A stretch of 53,031 nt of DNA, taken from NCBI GenBank assembly GCA_017479285.1, contig JAFVCL010000064.1, positions 1-53,031 of the forward strand, read 5' to 3'. Origin of the DNA: Lachnospiraceae bacterium. Lineage in GTDB: Bacteria > Bacillota > Clostridia > Lachnospirales > Lachnospiraceae. A program made the position numbers and the translations under genes. Numbering within the stretch: the first letter of the stretch is position 1; each line of letters begins with the position of its first letter. The notes below the pieces were generated by a model. The model was not told the origin of the DNA. It did not search any database and saw only the letters and a list, made by a program, of their open reading frames with translations. Positions 34,157 through 42,547 of the stretch are shown here, piece by piece.

Positions 34157-36226
34157 TTAAATGCTCTGCAGCATTTCAGACCTTTCGACATAGGATTCCA
34201 CCTCTGCCCTTAAAAGTCTGTGTTCCTCCTTTTGGAGCTTCGGGTCATCCTTCATAAGCTCATCCACAAGAGAACTGGTAAGCTCCAAAAGCTCCGAATC
34301 CGTGTAGATATCGGCCACCCTGAAGGCAAGCTCTCCGCTCTGCCTTACTCCGAAAAGCTCCCCCGGTCCGCGGAGTCTTAAATCCTCCGAAGCGATCTTA
34401 AATCCATCGTTGGAATTGTTTAATATATTTAATCTCTCCATAGTTTTCTCATCATCCTTTGAAGAGACAAATATGCAATAGCTCTGATGCTTTCCGCGGC
34501 CCACACGCCCCCTTAACTGATGAAGCTGAGCAAGCCCGAATCTCTCGGCGTTTTCAACCATCATCACCGTGGCGTTTGGAACATTTATACCCACCTCGAT
34601 AACCGTTGTGGAAACAAGTATATCCGTCTGTCCATCCGCGAACCTGTTCATTATATCATTTTTTTCGGAAGCCTTCATCCTTCCGTTTAAGTATTCGATC
34701 CTTGCTTCCGGAAGCTCGCTTCGGAGCTTTTCCGCATAATCTGTGGCGTTTTCAAGCTCTCCGTCGTCCTCCTCATCGGATTCCACCTTCGGACAGATAA
34801 CATAGATCTGTCTTCCCATGGCAATCTGGTCCCGGAAGAATTTATATGCCGAAGGTCTGTAGTTTACGCCGACGACGCAATTCTTTATGGGCAATCTGTC
34901 CGCGGGAAGCTCGTGTATTGCGGAAAGCTGTAAATCCCCGTAGAGGATTATCGCCAAAGTCCGTGGAATGGGGGTCGCGCTCATAACAAGAATGTGCGGC
35001 TGTCCTCCCTTTGAGGCAAGAGCCTCTCTCTGCCTTACACCGAAGCGGTGCTGTTCATCCGTAACCACAAGGGCAAGGTTTTTATAAACAACCTTCTCCT
35101 GTATGAGGGCATGGGTTCCGATAACAAGATTTACCTCACCTCTTTCAATCTGTCCGTAGACCTCTCTTTTTTCGGAAGCCTTCATTGAACCTATCAAAAG
35201 CGCGGGCTTAAAACACAAACCGTATTGCCTGGTATATTCCCGGACCGTTTTAAAATGCTGGACGGCCAGTACCTCTGTGGGGGCCATAAGAGCGCCCTGA
35301 AAACCGTTTGCGGCGCACATAAGGAGCCCTAAAAGAGCAACAAGAGTTTTACCGCTTCCCACATCCCCCTGGATAAGCCTGTTCATGCAGAAATCTCCGG
35401 ACATATCCTCCGCAATATCCCGCCAGGTCTTTTTTTGTCCGGCGGTAAGCTTAAAGGGAAGCGCCTCAATAAACCTTTTCGTATCCGCAGTCTCGATCAT
35501 TTTGTATGCATTCGGAAGAGAAAGTGAAAGTGATTTATTCTTACGTAGAAGCACGATAAAATAAAAGAATTCTTCAAATGCCAGTCTTCTTCTCCCCGTT
35601 GCCACATCCGAAAGCCGGGCCGGATCATGTATAAGTGAAACGGCCTTTTTGTGACTTACAAGATCGTATTTTTCAAGCCACTTTTCCGGAAAGCACTCCT
35701 CATCCCATTCCGCATCGGCAAGGGCAGCCTTAACAGCCTTTGAAACTGTTTTTGAGGATAACCCGGCAGTAAGCGCATACTTCGGCACAGGGCTGTTTAA
35801 AAGCTGTCTGTATTCGTCCTCCCTGTACATTTTGGGAGACTGGAGGATAAGCTTTGCACCCTTTTGTATTACCTTCCCCCTGAAAAGGTAGTAACCGCCT
35901 GTCTTTACTATCTTCTTGATATAGGGCTGATTGAAAAAAACCACCTCAAGGCTGTTTACGCCATCCTTAAGAAATACCGTAAGAATGTTGTATCTTCCTG
36001 CCTTTACAGGCCCCGAAACACCGCTTACCGCCCCTCTTACGGTACAGACCGCTCCGGGCTTTATATCCTGAATACTTACAGGCTCGGAAAAAATCGTATA
36101 ATCCGTGGGATAATGCTCTAAAAGATCTCTGTAATTATATATTCCGAGTTTACCGAAAAGCCCGGCTGTTTTATCGCCCACACCTTTAAGGTGCCCGATA
36201 GAAGTTCCCAGATTCATAGTTTCCAA
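34157..36226 (-). CDS. recG: ATP-dependent DNA helicase RecG
   Basis: 689 residues, normal length. The N-terminal wedge/OB part (about 55-160) precedes the helicase core with Walker A IQGDVGSGKTLVALL, DEQHRFGVRQREAL, MSATPIPRTLA and, in the second lobe, LHQLRGRVGRGKHQSYC. RecG remodels stalled forks and branched DNA. It follows the fakA terminator at 36249-36282 by about 20 bases, with no clear promoter between, so it may depend on readthrough. degV follows 54 bases after the end. Confidence 0.97.
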   Translation of the reverse strand: METMNLGTSIGHLKGVGDKTAGLFGKLGIYNYRDLLEHYPTDYTIFSEPVSIQDIKPGAVCTVRGAVSGVSGPVKAGRYNILTVFLKDGVNSLEVVFFNQPYIKKIVKTGGYYLFRGKVIQKGAKLILQSPKMYREDEYRQLLNSPVPKYALTAGLSSKTVSKAVKAALADAEWDEECFPEKWLEKYDLVSHKKAVSLIHDPARLSDVATGRRRLAFEEFFYFIVLLRKNKSLSLSLPNAYKMIETADTKRFIEALPFKLTAGQKKTWRDIAEDMSGDFCMNRLIQGDVGSGKTLVALLGLLMCAANGFQGALMAPTEVLAVQHFKTVREYTRQYGLCFKPALLIGSMKASEKREVYGQIERGEVNLVIGTHALIQEKVVYKNLALVVTDEQHRFGVRQREALASKGGQPHILVMSATPIPRTLAIILYGDLQLSAIHELPADRLPIKNCVVGVNYRPSAYKFFRDQIAMGRQIYVICPKVESDEEDDGELENATDYAEKLRSELPEARIEYLNGRMKASEKNDIMNRFADGQTDILVSTTVIEVGINVPNATVMMVENAERFGLAQLHQLRGRVGRGKHQSYCIFVSSKDDEKTMERLNILNNSNDGFKIASEDLRLRGPGELFGVRQSGELAFRVADIYTDSELLELTSSLVDELMKDDPKLQKEEHRLLRAEVESYVERSEMLQSI

Positions 36227-36248
36227 AATATTAATTGATTTATCAACG

Positions 36249-36282
36249 AAAAACAGGAGAAAACCAAAACAGTTTCCTCCTG
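36249..36282 (-). terminator. Intrinsic terminator after fakA
   Basis: On the minus strand: CAGGAGGAAAC, loop TGTTTTG, GTTTTCTCCTG, then five T. Eleven pairs with one G-T. Confidence 0.88.
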
Positions 36283-36331
36283 AATTAAAACAGATTTAAT
36301 GTAGTTTATCAAACCACATACATTTCCCTGC

Positions 36332-37963
36332 CTATTCCACAGAGATCATATAGTAATAAACCGGCTGTCCGCCCGCCTGAAGCTCCACATCCACTTTGTC
36401 GAACTTTGATGAGATCATTTCCGAAACCGCAGTTGCCTCATCATCGGTTATATCCTGTCCGTAGTAGATGCTTATAAGCTCGCTGGATTCATCCACCATT
36501 GACTCAACAAGCTCCTCGATAACCTTGTTCTTATCAGTGCCGACGGAAGCAAGTCCGCTGTCCGCAAGTCCCATATAATCGTCCTTGTGAATCTTCTTGC
36601 CGTCGATGGAAGTATCGCGAACGGCGTAGGTAACCTGTCCGGTCTTAACCTTTCCGATCTCCTCCATCATCGTCTGCTCGTTTTCGTCAGCGGAAAGATC
36701 GGGAATAAAGTTTACCACTGCCGTAATTCCCTGGGGTACGGTTTTTGAGGGGATAACAAGAAGCGTCTTATCCGTCACAAGCTCCGCAGCCTGGTTTGCG
36801 GCAAGGATGATATTTTTGTTATTGGGAAGAATAAATATGGTCTCCGCATTTACCTTTGAAGCCGCATCAATGAAATCCGCGGTGCTGGGGTTCATCGTCT
36901 GACCGCCCTCGATAACATAATCAACGCCAAGGCTCTTGAATATCTCAACAAGACCGTCACCGGCGGCTACGGTGATAAATCCGTAGGGCTTGGGAGGCTC
37001 GGAAAAGGCGGGCTCGTTTTCTGTATTATCAGTTGCCTTCTCGCTTTCCTCGGCTCTGTTTAAAACAGCAACATTCTTTACACTTCCGTACTTTATCGCT
37101 TTCTGCAGAACAAGTCCGGGGTCGTTGGTATGTATATGGATACGGACAACATCCCCGTCATTTATAACCACAACCGACTCACCGATGGATTCAAGATAAT
37201 TCTTAAGATCTATCTCATTCTTGGGGATGAAGTTTCTCTCCGGGCTTATCTTACATTCAACGCTGTAAAGATATTTAAGCTCTTCCTTCTCTTCCTCCTT
37301 TGTCTCGGGAGACTCCTCGCCGATGGTAAGGTCAACCTCTTTTCCGAGGTACGCATCGTAGCATCCCGATAAAAACTGTATAAGTCCCTGTCCGCCGGAG
37401 TCTACAACGCCGGCCTCCTTAAGAACGGGAAGGAGCTCGGGAGTCTGCTCAAGGACAACCTTGCCGTGCTCAAGTACCTGCTCACAGAACTTTTCAAGAT
37501 CATCGCAGCCTTCGGCAGCAAGATCGTTGGCCTTATCGGACATTCCTCTTGCCACGGTAAGAATGGTTCCCTCCTTGGGCTTCATAACGGCCTTGTATGC
37601 GGTCTCAACAGCCTTTGAAAATGCCGATGCCATAATGGGTATCGTTATTTCCGTCTCCGTCTTTACAATTTTGGTAAAGCCTCTTAAAAGCTGGGAGAGA
37701 ATAACTCCTGAGTTTCCTCTTGCTCCTCGAAGGGATCCGCTGGAAATAGCCTTGCAGAGTGCTGCCATCTCCGGCTTTTCGCCGAGCTCGCTGACTTCCT
37801 TTGCCGCGGACATGATAGTCATAGTCATATTAGTACCGGTATCACCGTCGGGAACCGGAAATACATTGAGTTCATTGATCCATTCTTTATTTGCCTCCAG
37901 ATTTTTTGCACCGGCAATAAAAGCCTTTGCAAAAAGCCCGGAATCAATCTGGTTTACGCCCAC
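36332..37963 (-). CDS. fakA: Fatty acid kinase catalytic subunit FakA (DAK2/YloV family)
   Basis: 543 residues. An N-terminal DhaL-type kinase domain carries NVFPVPDGDTGTNMTMTI and SLRGARGNSGVILSQLLRG. A middle domain and a C-terminal DegV-like domain (FITVAAGDGLVEIFKSLGVD, IYYGQDI) follow. It phosphorylates fatty acids held by FakB/DegV proteins for phospholipid synthesis. The start is GTG at 37963, with AAGGAGG nine bases before. Asp23 ends 15 bases upstream; asp23-fakA is a conserved Firmicutes pair. Confidence 0.94.
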   Translation of the reverse strand: MGVNQIDSGLFAKAFIAGAKNLEANKEWINELNVFPVPDGDTGTNMTMTIMSAAKEVSELGEKPEMAALCKAISSGSLRGARGNSGVILSQLLRGFTKIVKTETEITIPIMASAFSKAVETAYKAVMKPKEGTILTVARGMSDKANDLAAEGCDDLEKFCEQVLEHGKVVLEQTPELLPVLKEAGVVDSGGQGLIQFLSGCYDAYLGKEVDLTIGEESPETKEEEKEELKYLYSVECKISPERNFIPKNEIDLKNYLESIGESVVVINDGDVVRIHIHTNDPGLVLQKAIKYGSVKNVAVLNRAEESEKATDNTENEPAFSEPPKPYGFITVAAGDGLVEIFKSLGVDYVIEGGQTMNPSTADFIDAASKVNAETIFILPNNKNIILAANQAAELVTDKTLLVIPSKTVPQGITAVVNFIPDLSADENEQTMMEEIGKVKTGQVTYAVRDTSIDGKKIHKDDYMGLADSGLASVGTDKNKVIEELVESMVDESSELISIYYGQDITDDEATAVSEMISSKFDKVDVELQAGGQPVYYYMISVE

Positions 37964-37978
37964 CTTTGCCTGTCCTCC

Positions 37979-38341
37979 TTAATCATCTATAACCTTGACA
38001 CCTTCGACATAGATATTGATCTTGTCAATCTCAAGGCCGGTAAATTCTTCTACACGATATTTAACACTTTCCATAAGGTTTTCGCAAACCGCAACGATAC
38101 TTACGCCGTAAGCGACAATAATATGGAAATCAAGAACAAGCTTGTTGTTTTTAAGGGTAACGGTTATTCCCTTCCTTAAGCTGTCTTTCCTGAGCAGACG
38201 GACAAGTCCGTCACGAACATTAAAACCTGCCATGCCGACAATTCCGAAGCACTCTACCGCAATACTGCCTGCGTACTGAGCAATAACATCATTGTCAACA
38301 GTAATGTTTCCCATATGAGTATTCACTGATGAATTCTTCAT
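37979..38341 (-). CDS. Asp23/Gls24 family envelope stress protein (YloU-like)
   Basis: 120 residues from the ATG at 38341, which has AGGAGGT in place. The frame opens 11 codons earlier but without a ribosome binding site. The family stretch runs from NITVDNDVIAQYAGSIAVEC to DINIYVEGVKVID-like ends (EIDKINIYVEGVKVIDD), with FHIIVAYGVSIVAVCENL in the middle. Members are small cytoplasmic or membrane-associated proteins linked to envelope stress. The role here is inferred from family and from fakA downstream. It diverges from rpmB. Confidence 0.93.
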   Translation of the reverse strand: MKNSSVNTHMGNITVDNDVIAQYAGSIAVECFGIVGMAGFNVRDGLVRLLRKDSLRKGITVTLKNNKLVLDFHIIVAYGVSIVAVCENLMESVKYRVEEFTGLEIDKINIYVEGVKVIDD

Positions 38342-38379
38342 AAGTTTAACCTCCTTTTCATTTGGCACATTCATATTAG

Positions 38380-38388
38380 ACTATAACA
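38380..38388 (-). promoter_or_regulatory. Extended -10 of asp23-fakA
   Basis: TGTTATAGT on the minus strand: a TG-n extension before TATAGT (38385-38380). The -35 is weak. It is about 40 bases before the start. Confidence 0.45.
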
Positions 38389-38431
38389 GTTTTTCACAAA
38401 AAAGAAAACTTAAAAATTTGTAAAAAAAATC

Positions 38432-38460
38432 TTGCATTTATGTAACATTTTTGTTAGTAT
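38432..38460 (+). promoter_or_regulatory. Promoter of rpmB
   Basis: TTGCAT (38432-38437), 17 bases, TAGTAT (38455-38460), preceded by an A/T-rich upstream region that could serve as an UP element. It fires divergently from asp23. Confidence 0.6.
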
Positions 38461-38513
38461 ATCAATGTTGTGTTCAAAAACGATACTAATTTCCTGTAAG
38501 GAGGTGTTATAAA

Positions 38514-38699
38514 ATGGCAAAATGTGATGTATGCGGCAAGGGTCTTCATTATGGAAATAATGTCAGCCATTCTCATAGAAGAAGCAATGCTATCTGGAAA
38601 GCCAATGTACAGAAAGTAATGTGCAAGGTCGGAGGCGGCAACAAGCGTATCAATGTTTGCACCAGATGCCTTAGAAGCGGTGCAGTAGAGCGCGCTTGA
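38514..38699 (+). CDS. rpmB: 50S ribosomal protein L28
   Basis: 61 residues, the short L28 form. MAKCDVCGKGLHYGNNVSHS and the second pair CTRCLRSG give two CxxC motifs, so this is the Zn-binding (C+) version. It sits on the large subunit near the exit-site rRNA. AGGAGGTG lies ahead of the ATG. It is divergent from asp23-fakA, the normal Firmicutes arrangement, and is followed by a bidirectional terminator. Confidence 0.98.
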   Translation: MAKCDVCGKGLHYGNNVSHSHRRSNAIWKANVQKVMCKVGGGNKRINVCTRCLRSGAVERA

Positions 38700-38730
38700 T
38701 CAGTTTCTTTTGAAATTATAAAGAGATAAT

Positions 38731-38762
38731 AAATGACAGCCCGTATGAGCTGTCATTTTTTT
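38731..38762. terminator. Bidirectional terminator between rpmB and the coiled-coil gene
   Basis: AAATGACAGC (38731-38740) and GCTGTCATTT (38749-38758) pair perfectly around eight bases, with T-runs on both strands. The genes on both sides converge on it. Confidence 0.92.
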
Positions 38763-39306
38763 AATTTCCTTCTCTTCTTCTCTGATATTCCTTACTTAAA
38801 GCCTGGGATAATTCAAGGTCTCCGAAAAGATTATCCGGATGGAAAACCTTTAAAAGGTCCTTGTATCTCTTTCTCATACCGAGAGGATTTGAACCGATGT
38901 TTCTGAACAAAAACTCCGCCACCTTCGCGGCATCCGCAGGTCCCGCAGAAGCCTGGGCATTCATCCTCTCAAGATAAGCCTTCTTCTCCTTCTCAAACTT
39001 GCGCCTGTCCTCCTCGAGGGATCTGAAGCCTTCGGTAAGGATTGCCATTTTCTTGTCAAAAAACAGGTTTTCTTCCTTAAGACGCTTTCTCTCGTTGAGA
39101 GTCCTGCGGTTCAGTTCGTCGAGCTCGTCCCTTAAGATAACCCTGTCTTTCATAAAGTCGTCCTGGAGCTTCACAAGCCGTGCCCGCTCTTCCTCAAGCC
39201 GTTTCTTTTCCTGGGCGATACGCATATTTTCCTGAAAAAGAAAGATTTTCAATTTTTTCAACTCTTCTTCAGAGTTCTCTTCCTGAATATCTTCAAAATC
39301 GATCAT
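38761..39306 (-). CDS. Coiled-coil protein with a C-terminal J-domain-like segment
   Basis: 181 residues. Residues 10-115 are a long, highly charged coiled coil rich in Glu, Lys and Arg (QEKKRLEEERARLVKL, RRKFEKEKKAYLERM). The C-terminus (about 125-181) includes KRYKDLLKVFHPDNLFGD, with an HPD tripeptide and the preceding helix as in DnaJ J-domains. If real, it could stimulate an Hsp70. The rest of the J-domain is short. Function unknown. It stops at the rpmB terminator. The ribosome binding site is weak (GGTAAT). GerW-like gene lies 64 bases upstream. Confidence 0.7.
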   Translation of the reverse strand: MIDFEDIQEENSEEELKKLKIFLFQENMRIAQEKKRLEEERARLVKLQDDFMKDRVILRDELDELNRRTLNERKRLKEENLFFDKKMAILTEGFRSLEEDRRKFEKEKKAYLERMNAQASAGPADAAKVAEFLFRNIGSNPLGMRKRYKDLLKVFHPDNLFGDLELSQALSKEYQRRREGN

Positions 39307-39370
39307 ACGACATTACCATGTAAAAGACCTGCTTAGGATCCGGTCAAGTCCGGCCGGGGTTTATCTTTCA

Positions 39371-39772
39371 TCATGTCTCATCCGGAAAAGCGATATTTTT
39401 AGCCTCTTCATCGCTTACCTCACCCTTCTTGGGCTTGGTGATCTTATTTACGACCTCCGGAAGCATATCTATTACCTTTGTAAGAACATCCTGGTCCTTT
39501 ACGCTTATTATCCTTGCGTTTCCGTTGTTTATAACAAGTATAGCCGTCGGTGAAAGCTTTCCACCCATTCCGCCCATTCCGTTGTTGGAATTCTTGGAAT
39601 TATTGACGCTTGCTCCGGCTGCGACACCGAAGGAAACATCCACAAGAGGGATGATAGTTGTCTCCCCGATCTCTACGGGCTGCCCCACTACGGTTTTTGT
39701 GGAAAGAACACCCTCCATTCCTCCGATAAGGGATGAAATGACCTCTTTATAGTTATTGTCTTTATCAGCCAT
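39371..39772 (-). CDS. GerW (YtfJ) family protein
   Basis: 133 residues. The family pattern is seen in VISSLIGGMEGVLSTKTVVG, IGETTIIPLVDVSFGVAAG, a glycine-rich linker (NNGMGGMGGKLSPTAI) and the C-terminal helix DVLTKVIDMLPEVVNKI. In B. subtilis GerW is a forespore protein needed for normal germination, but many non-sporulating Firmicutes keep a copy. The DUF2953 (YtfI-like) gene lies upstream on the same strand, as ytfI-ytfJ do in Bacillus. No sporulation promoter was identified. Confidence 0.9.
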   Translation of the reverse strand: MADKDNNYKEVISSLIGGMEGVLSTKTVVGQPVEIGETTIIPLVDVSFGVAAGASVNNSKNSNNGMGGMGGKLSPTAILVINNGNARIISVKDQDVLTKVIDMLPEVVNKITKPKKGEVSDEEAKNIAFPDET

Positions 39773-39871
39773 AATGACCTCCGTTTTTAAGCCTATGCAT
39801 CTAATATATACAATACAAAAAAATTCGCCCTGTGTAAAGTATTGCCTGGATAAAAAGTATTACAAAAAATA

Positions 39872-40891
39872 TCAGGCGGAATACTCTTTGTCCAGTTCGC
39901 TGATCTCCTTATCAAATCTCTTTTCCGCCTTTCTCCGGGCTTTATCCATGTTTTCACTGTGTCTTTCGATTCTGTTTCTCAAAAGCTTAAGCTTCTTTGA
40001 AAATACGATTGGCAGCGCACAGATAAGGATTCCGAAGAGGTTAAACCATCCTTTGATAACAAGGTCTCCCTCTATGATCTTTTCCTCAAAATTCGGAATA
40101 AGTACATATTTCTTTGTCTTTTTAACCATCACTACCGAATACACACCGAATATATATGCCGTGGTATCCGGAGAGCCTGTTCCGAACTCCACATTTCCGT
40201 GACCGCTCTTGGGGGCAAGCTGCTTTAAGATTTTTATAAGCTGTCTTTTAACCTTACCGATAAGTTCCCGGGTATCATCATGTAAAACCAGCTTCAAATA
40301 AAAGCTTATATCCTTATAGAGCAGCTTTATTTTATCTATGACCTTATGCTTTAATTCATAATATTTTCTCTTGATATAATAAACCGGGTTTTTACTTTTA
40401 TTTTTTTTATCCCCTGATTTAGCGGCTTTATCCTTGTTCTCCTCCGTGGCTTTACCTTTTGACGCATTATCTTCTTCCGTCTTGTCAAGGGTAGCATCGC
40501 TACTTATATCAACAAATTCAAGCTCAGACTTCGCTTCTGTGGGTCCGGTGGTATTCTCTTTTGGGGAAATATCCTTATCGGTTACCTCCGCATCTATTGA
40601 ATGAGAAGAAGCCACTTCATCCGCCTCCTCCTTCTTGCTGTCGTATAGCGTAAACCATGCAACCTTAGCATATATATTTCCGGGTTCGGGGTAGGTATAT
40701 CCGGCTCTTACAAGTCCGAAGAGATAATAAAGCCGTATCTTGGCAAAATACTTGCCTTCATGGGCTTTTCCGCTGATTTTATATACGATCGGACACAGCA
40801 AAACAAGGAGTAATAATAATATCACTACTCCCAGTATCCCACCTAAAACTATTCCGATTACAGACAGAACTTTTAAAAGAATTGACCACAT
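39872..40891 (-). CDS. DUF2953 (YtfI-like) membrane-anchored protein
   Basis: 339 residues. One N-terminal membrane helix (about 7-34, VLSVIGIVLGGILGVVILLL), a domain starting ISGKAHEGKYFAKIRLYYLFGLV, a long acidic/lysine-rich low-complexity stretch (about 90-165), and the DUF2953 signature FGTGSPDTTAYIFGVYSVVM near 230-250. A second hydrophobic segment follows (VIKGWFNLFGILICALPIVF) and then a charged tail. Position beside the GerW-like gene supports the YtfI relation. Role unknown. The start overlaps the preceding small gene by 19 bases. Confidence 0.82.
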   Translation of the reverse strand: MWSILLKVLSVIGIVLGGILGVVILLLLLVLLCPIVYKISGKAHEGKYFAKIRLYYLFGLVRAGYTYPEPGNIYAKVAWFTLYDSKKEEADEVASSHSIDAEVTDKDISPKENTTGPTEAKSELEFVDISSDATLDKTEEDNASKGKATEENKDKAAKSGDKKNKSKNPVYYIKRKYYELKHKVIDKIKLLYKDISFYLKLVLHDDTRELIGKVKRQLIKILKQLAPKSGHGNVEFGTGSPDTTAYIFGVYSVVMVKKTKKYVLIPNFEEKIIEGDLVIKGWFNLFGILICALPIVFSKKLKLLRNRIERHSENMDKARRKAEKRFDKEISELDKEYSA

Positions 40892-41202
40892 GCCACAAAT
40901 TCCTTAAGATTCAAGTCTCCGCGTATCCTCTGACAGTCGGCGGCAATCAGACCTACAAGCTTTAACGCGTCCGCCTTATTGTCGGCGATTCCACCTACAA
41001 TAAAGCGCCTGTCATTATATAACTTTTTTCCCAGCTCCTTTGAATCAAATATCTCAAGAAGCTCATCCTCTCTCACAGACGGGACAACAATAAAATATCC
41101 TCCCTTATGCGCCTTTATCTTTTGGCGTATAAAGAAGAGCCTGCGGGGATTGATTCCCTCCGAGGTATACACTTGAGGAAAAAACTTAAATCTTGCACTC
41201 AT
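40873..41202 (-). CDS. Conserved-looking hypothetical protein
   Basis: 109 residues, no membrane segment or signal. It has a compact alpha/beta look: KFFPQVYTSEGINPRRLFFIRQKIKAHKGGYFIVVP, then DELLEIFDSKELGKKLYNDR in pieces and a C-terminal CQRIRGDLNLKEFV. I do not recognise the family. It overlaps the DUF2953 gene by 19 bases, so translation is likely coupled and it probably belongs to the same row. The overlapping, well-formed frame supports a real gene. Confidence 0.7.
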   Translation of the reverse strand: MSARFKFFPQVYTSEGINPRRLFFIRQKIKAHKGGYFIVVPSVREDELLEIFDSKELGKKLYNDRRFIVGGIADNKADALKLVGLIAADCQRIRGDLNLKEFVACGQFF

Positions 41203-41260
41203 AGTCGTAGTATATCACAAAAACGTTTTATTTTATAGTAAGGCGGATCAATAATTTCAC

Positions 41261-41325
41261 TTACGGTTTAAGTGGCTTAAGAGACCGTAAAATAGAAGGT
41301 TCCACGGACTTTATGAGCCTTCTTG
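41261..41325 (+). other. Structured region upstream of the degenerate HD-GYP gene
   Basis: Hairpin one (41261-41290): TTACGGT-TTAAG, loop TGG, CTTAA-GAG-ACCGTAA, twelve pairs with a three-base bulge. A competing pair CCGT (41285) / ACGG (41303) and a further AGAAGG/CCTTCT hairpin (about 41294-41323) overlap it. It lies upstream of the predicted promoter, so it may be a small RNA, or a leader if transcription starts earlier. No known riboswitch matched. Confidence 0.35.
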
Positions 41326-41376
41326 AAATAAATTGTCAGAAAACTTTATAAAAATGTATGATATAATATCGAAATA

Positions 41377-41385
41377 TGTTATAAT
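41377..41385 (+). promoter_or_regulatory. Extended -10 promoter of the HD-GYP gene
   Basis: TGTTATAAT (TG-n-TATAAT at 41380-41385). A second TATAAT lies at 41362-41367. No good -35 for either. The 41430-region has AGGGGA before the ATG. Confidence 0.5.
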
Positions 41386-41433
41386 TATGGTGTTCTTGGG
41401 TATTATATAAAAATCTTTTTCAGGGGAAAATCT

Positions 41434-42510
41434 ATGAAAGTAATCACAGTATTGGAATTAAAGCCCGGTATGGAGCTTGGAGAGTCTGTTACCTCCGGAG
41501 GTAATGAACTCTATGCCAAGGGTACAAAGCTGGATGAAAAAAATATTGACAGGATAAAGCGCCATGGTGTTATGACAGTAACGATCATGGAGCCCTCGGA
41601 TTATGCATCCACGCACCATGAGAAGCTGTTTTTCAATGAACGTTACCAGAATTTTGTCAGGGTATATAACGAAAACCTTGTAAAGTTTAAGGGTATCTTT
41701 ATAAGCTATACACAGAATGCATACTCATTAAATGCATATTCTGTATCCATTTTTCCGGATGATCTTATAAAAATATACAATGATGTTGCGGCATGTATCA
41801 GCAGCGAGGGTGAGCTGCTGGATTTCCTTTACAATATGGTTCCCAATGAGGATGAAATGACTTACACCCAGTCCTTTAACGCCGCTCTTCTCGCCGGTGC
41901 CTTTGCCAACTGGCTTAAATTCCCGGAGGAAGAAAAGCGCATTATGATCCTCTGCGGATTTTACTATGATATCGGTAAATGGACTCTTCCGAATGATATT
42001 CTCTGGAAGCCCGGAAAGCTCACCGATGAAGAGTTTGCCCTTGTTAAAAAGCATCCCAGCATCGGATACAGTATTATCAAAAACGATTCCAATCTTAACG
42101 AGCATGTAAAAAATGCCGTTATGATGCACCACGAAAAATACGACGGTAGCGGATATCCCTTCCATATGGTCGGTGATAAAATCGATAAATATGCAAGATA
42201 TATGTCCATCGTAGACACATATATTGCAATGGCATCTCCGAGATCCTTCAGGAACGCCTTTACTCCGCTCCAGATACTTGCCACCTTCGAGTCCAGTATG
42301 GATAAGTATGATGTGGAGATTCTTCTGCCTCTTATGAAAAAGATCGCGGATGCCCAGATAGGTTCAAGAGTGGTTCTCTCGGACGATTCCGAATGGGAGG
42401 TTATCATGATAAACACTCCCTACTACTCCCGTCCCATTCTGAAATCCGATCTCGGAGACATACTTGACCTTAAGACAAGACCCGACCTGTCCATAACCAA
42501 GCTTATCTAA
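41434..42510 (+). CDS. HD-GYP family protein with lost HD metal ligands
   Basis: 358 residues, no membrane segment. A short N-terminal unit (VLELKPGMELGESVTSGGNELYAKG), typical of HD-GYP proteins, precedes the HD-GYP domain (about 125-330). GYP-part marks are present: KKHPSIGY, MHHEKYDGSGYP. The two first ligand positions are changed: TYTQS has Gln146 where the family has His, and FYYDIGKW has Tyr178-Asp179 where it has His-Asp. The late Asp (IVDTYIAMASPRSF) is kept. Catalysis is therefore doubtful, and a role as a cyclic di-GMP or protein-binding regulator is an inference. It stands alone, plus strand, with its own promoter. Confidence 0.85.
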   Translation: MKVITVLELKPGMELGESVTSGGNELYAKGTKLDEKNIDRIKRHGVMTVTIMEPSDYASTHHEKLFFNERYQNFVRVYNENLVKFKGIFISYTQNAYSLNAYSVSIFPDDLIKIYNDVAACISSEGELLDFLYNMVPNEDEMTYTQSFNAALLAGAFANWLKFPEEEKRIMILCGFYYDIGKWTLPNDILWKPGKLTDEEFALVKKHPSIGYSIIKNDSNLNEHVKNAVMMHHEKYDGSGYPFHMVGDKIDKYARYMSIVDTYIAMASPRSFRNAFTPLQILATFESSMDKYDVEILLPLMKKIADAQIGSRVVLSDDSEWEVIMINTPYYSRPILKSDLGDILDLKTRPDLSITKLI

Positions 42511-42547
42511 AGCTGCCTGCGCTTTAAGAGCTTTATATCCGGCAGCT
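42511..42547. terminator. Possible convergent terminator
   Basis: AGCTGCC (42511-42517) and GGCAGCT (42541-42547) pair around a 23-base loop. It overlaps the stop of the SEDS-PBP gene. T-runs are weak, so termination is only likely. Confidence 0.4.

Noticed and set aside
41261..41325. Cyclic di-GMP riboswitch before the HD-GYP gene
   Set aside because: None of the conserved bases of class I or II are present.
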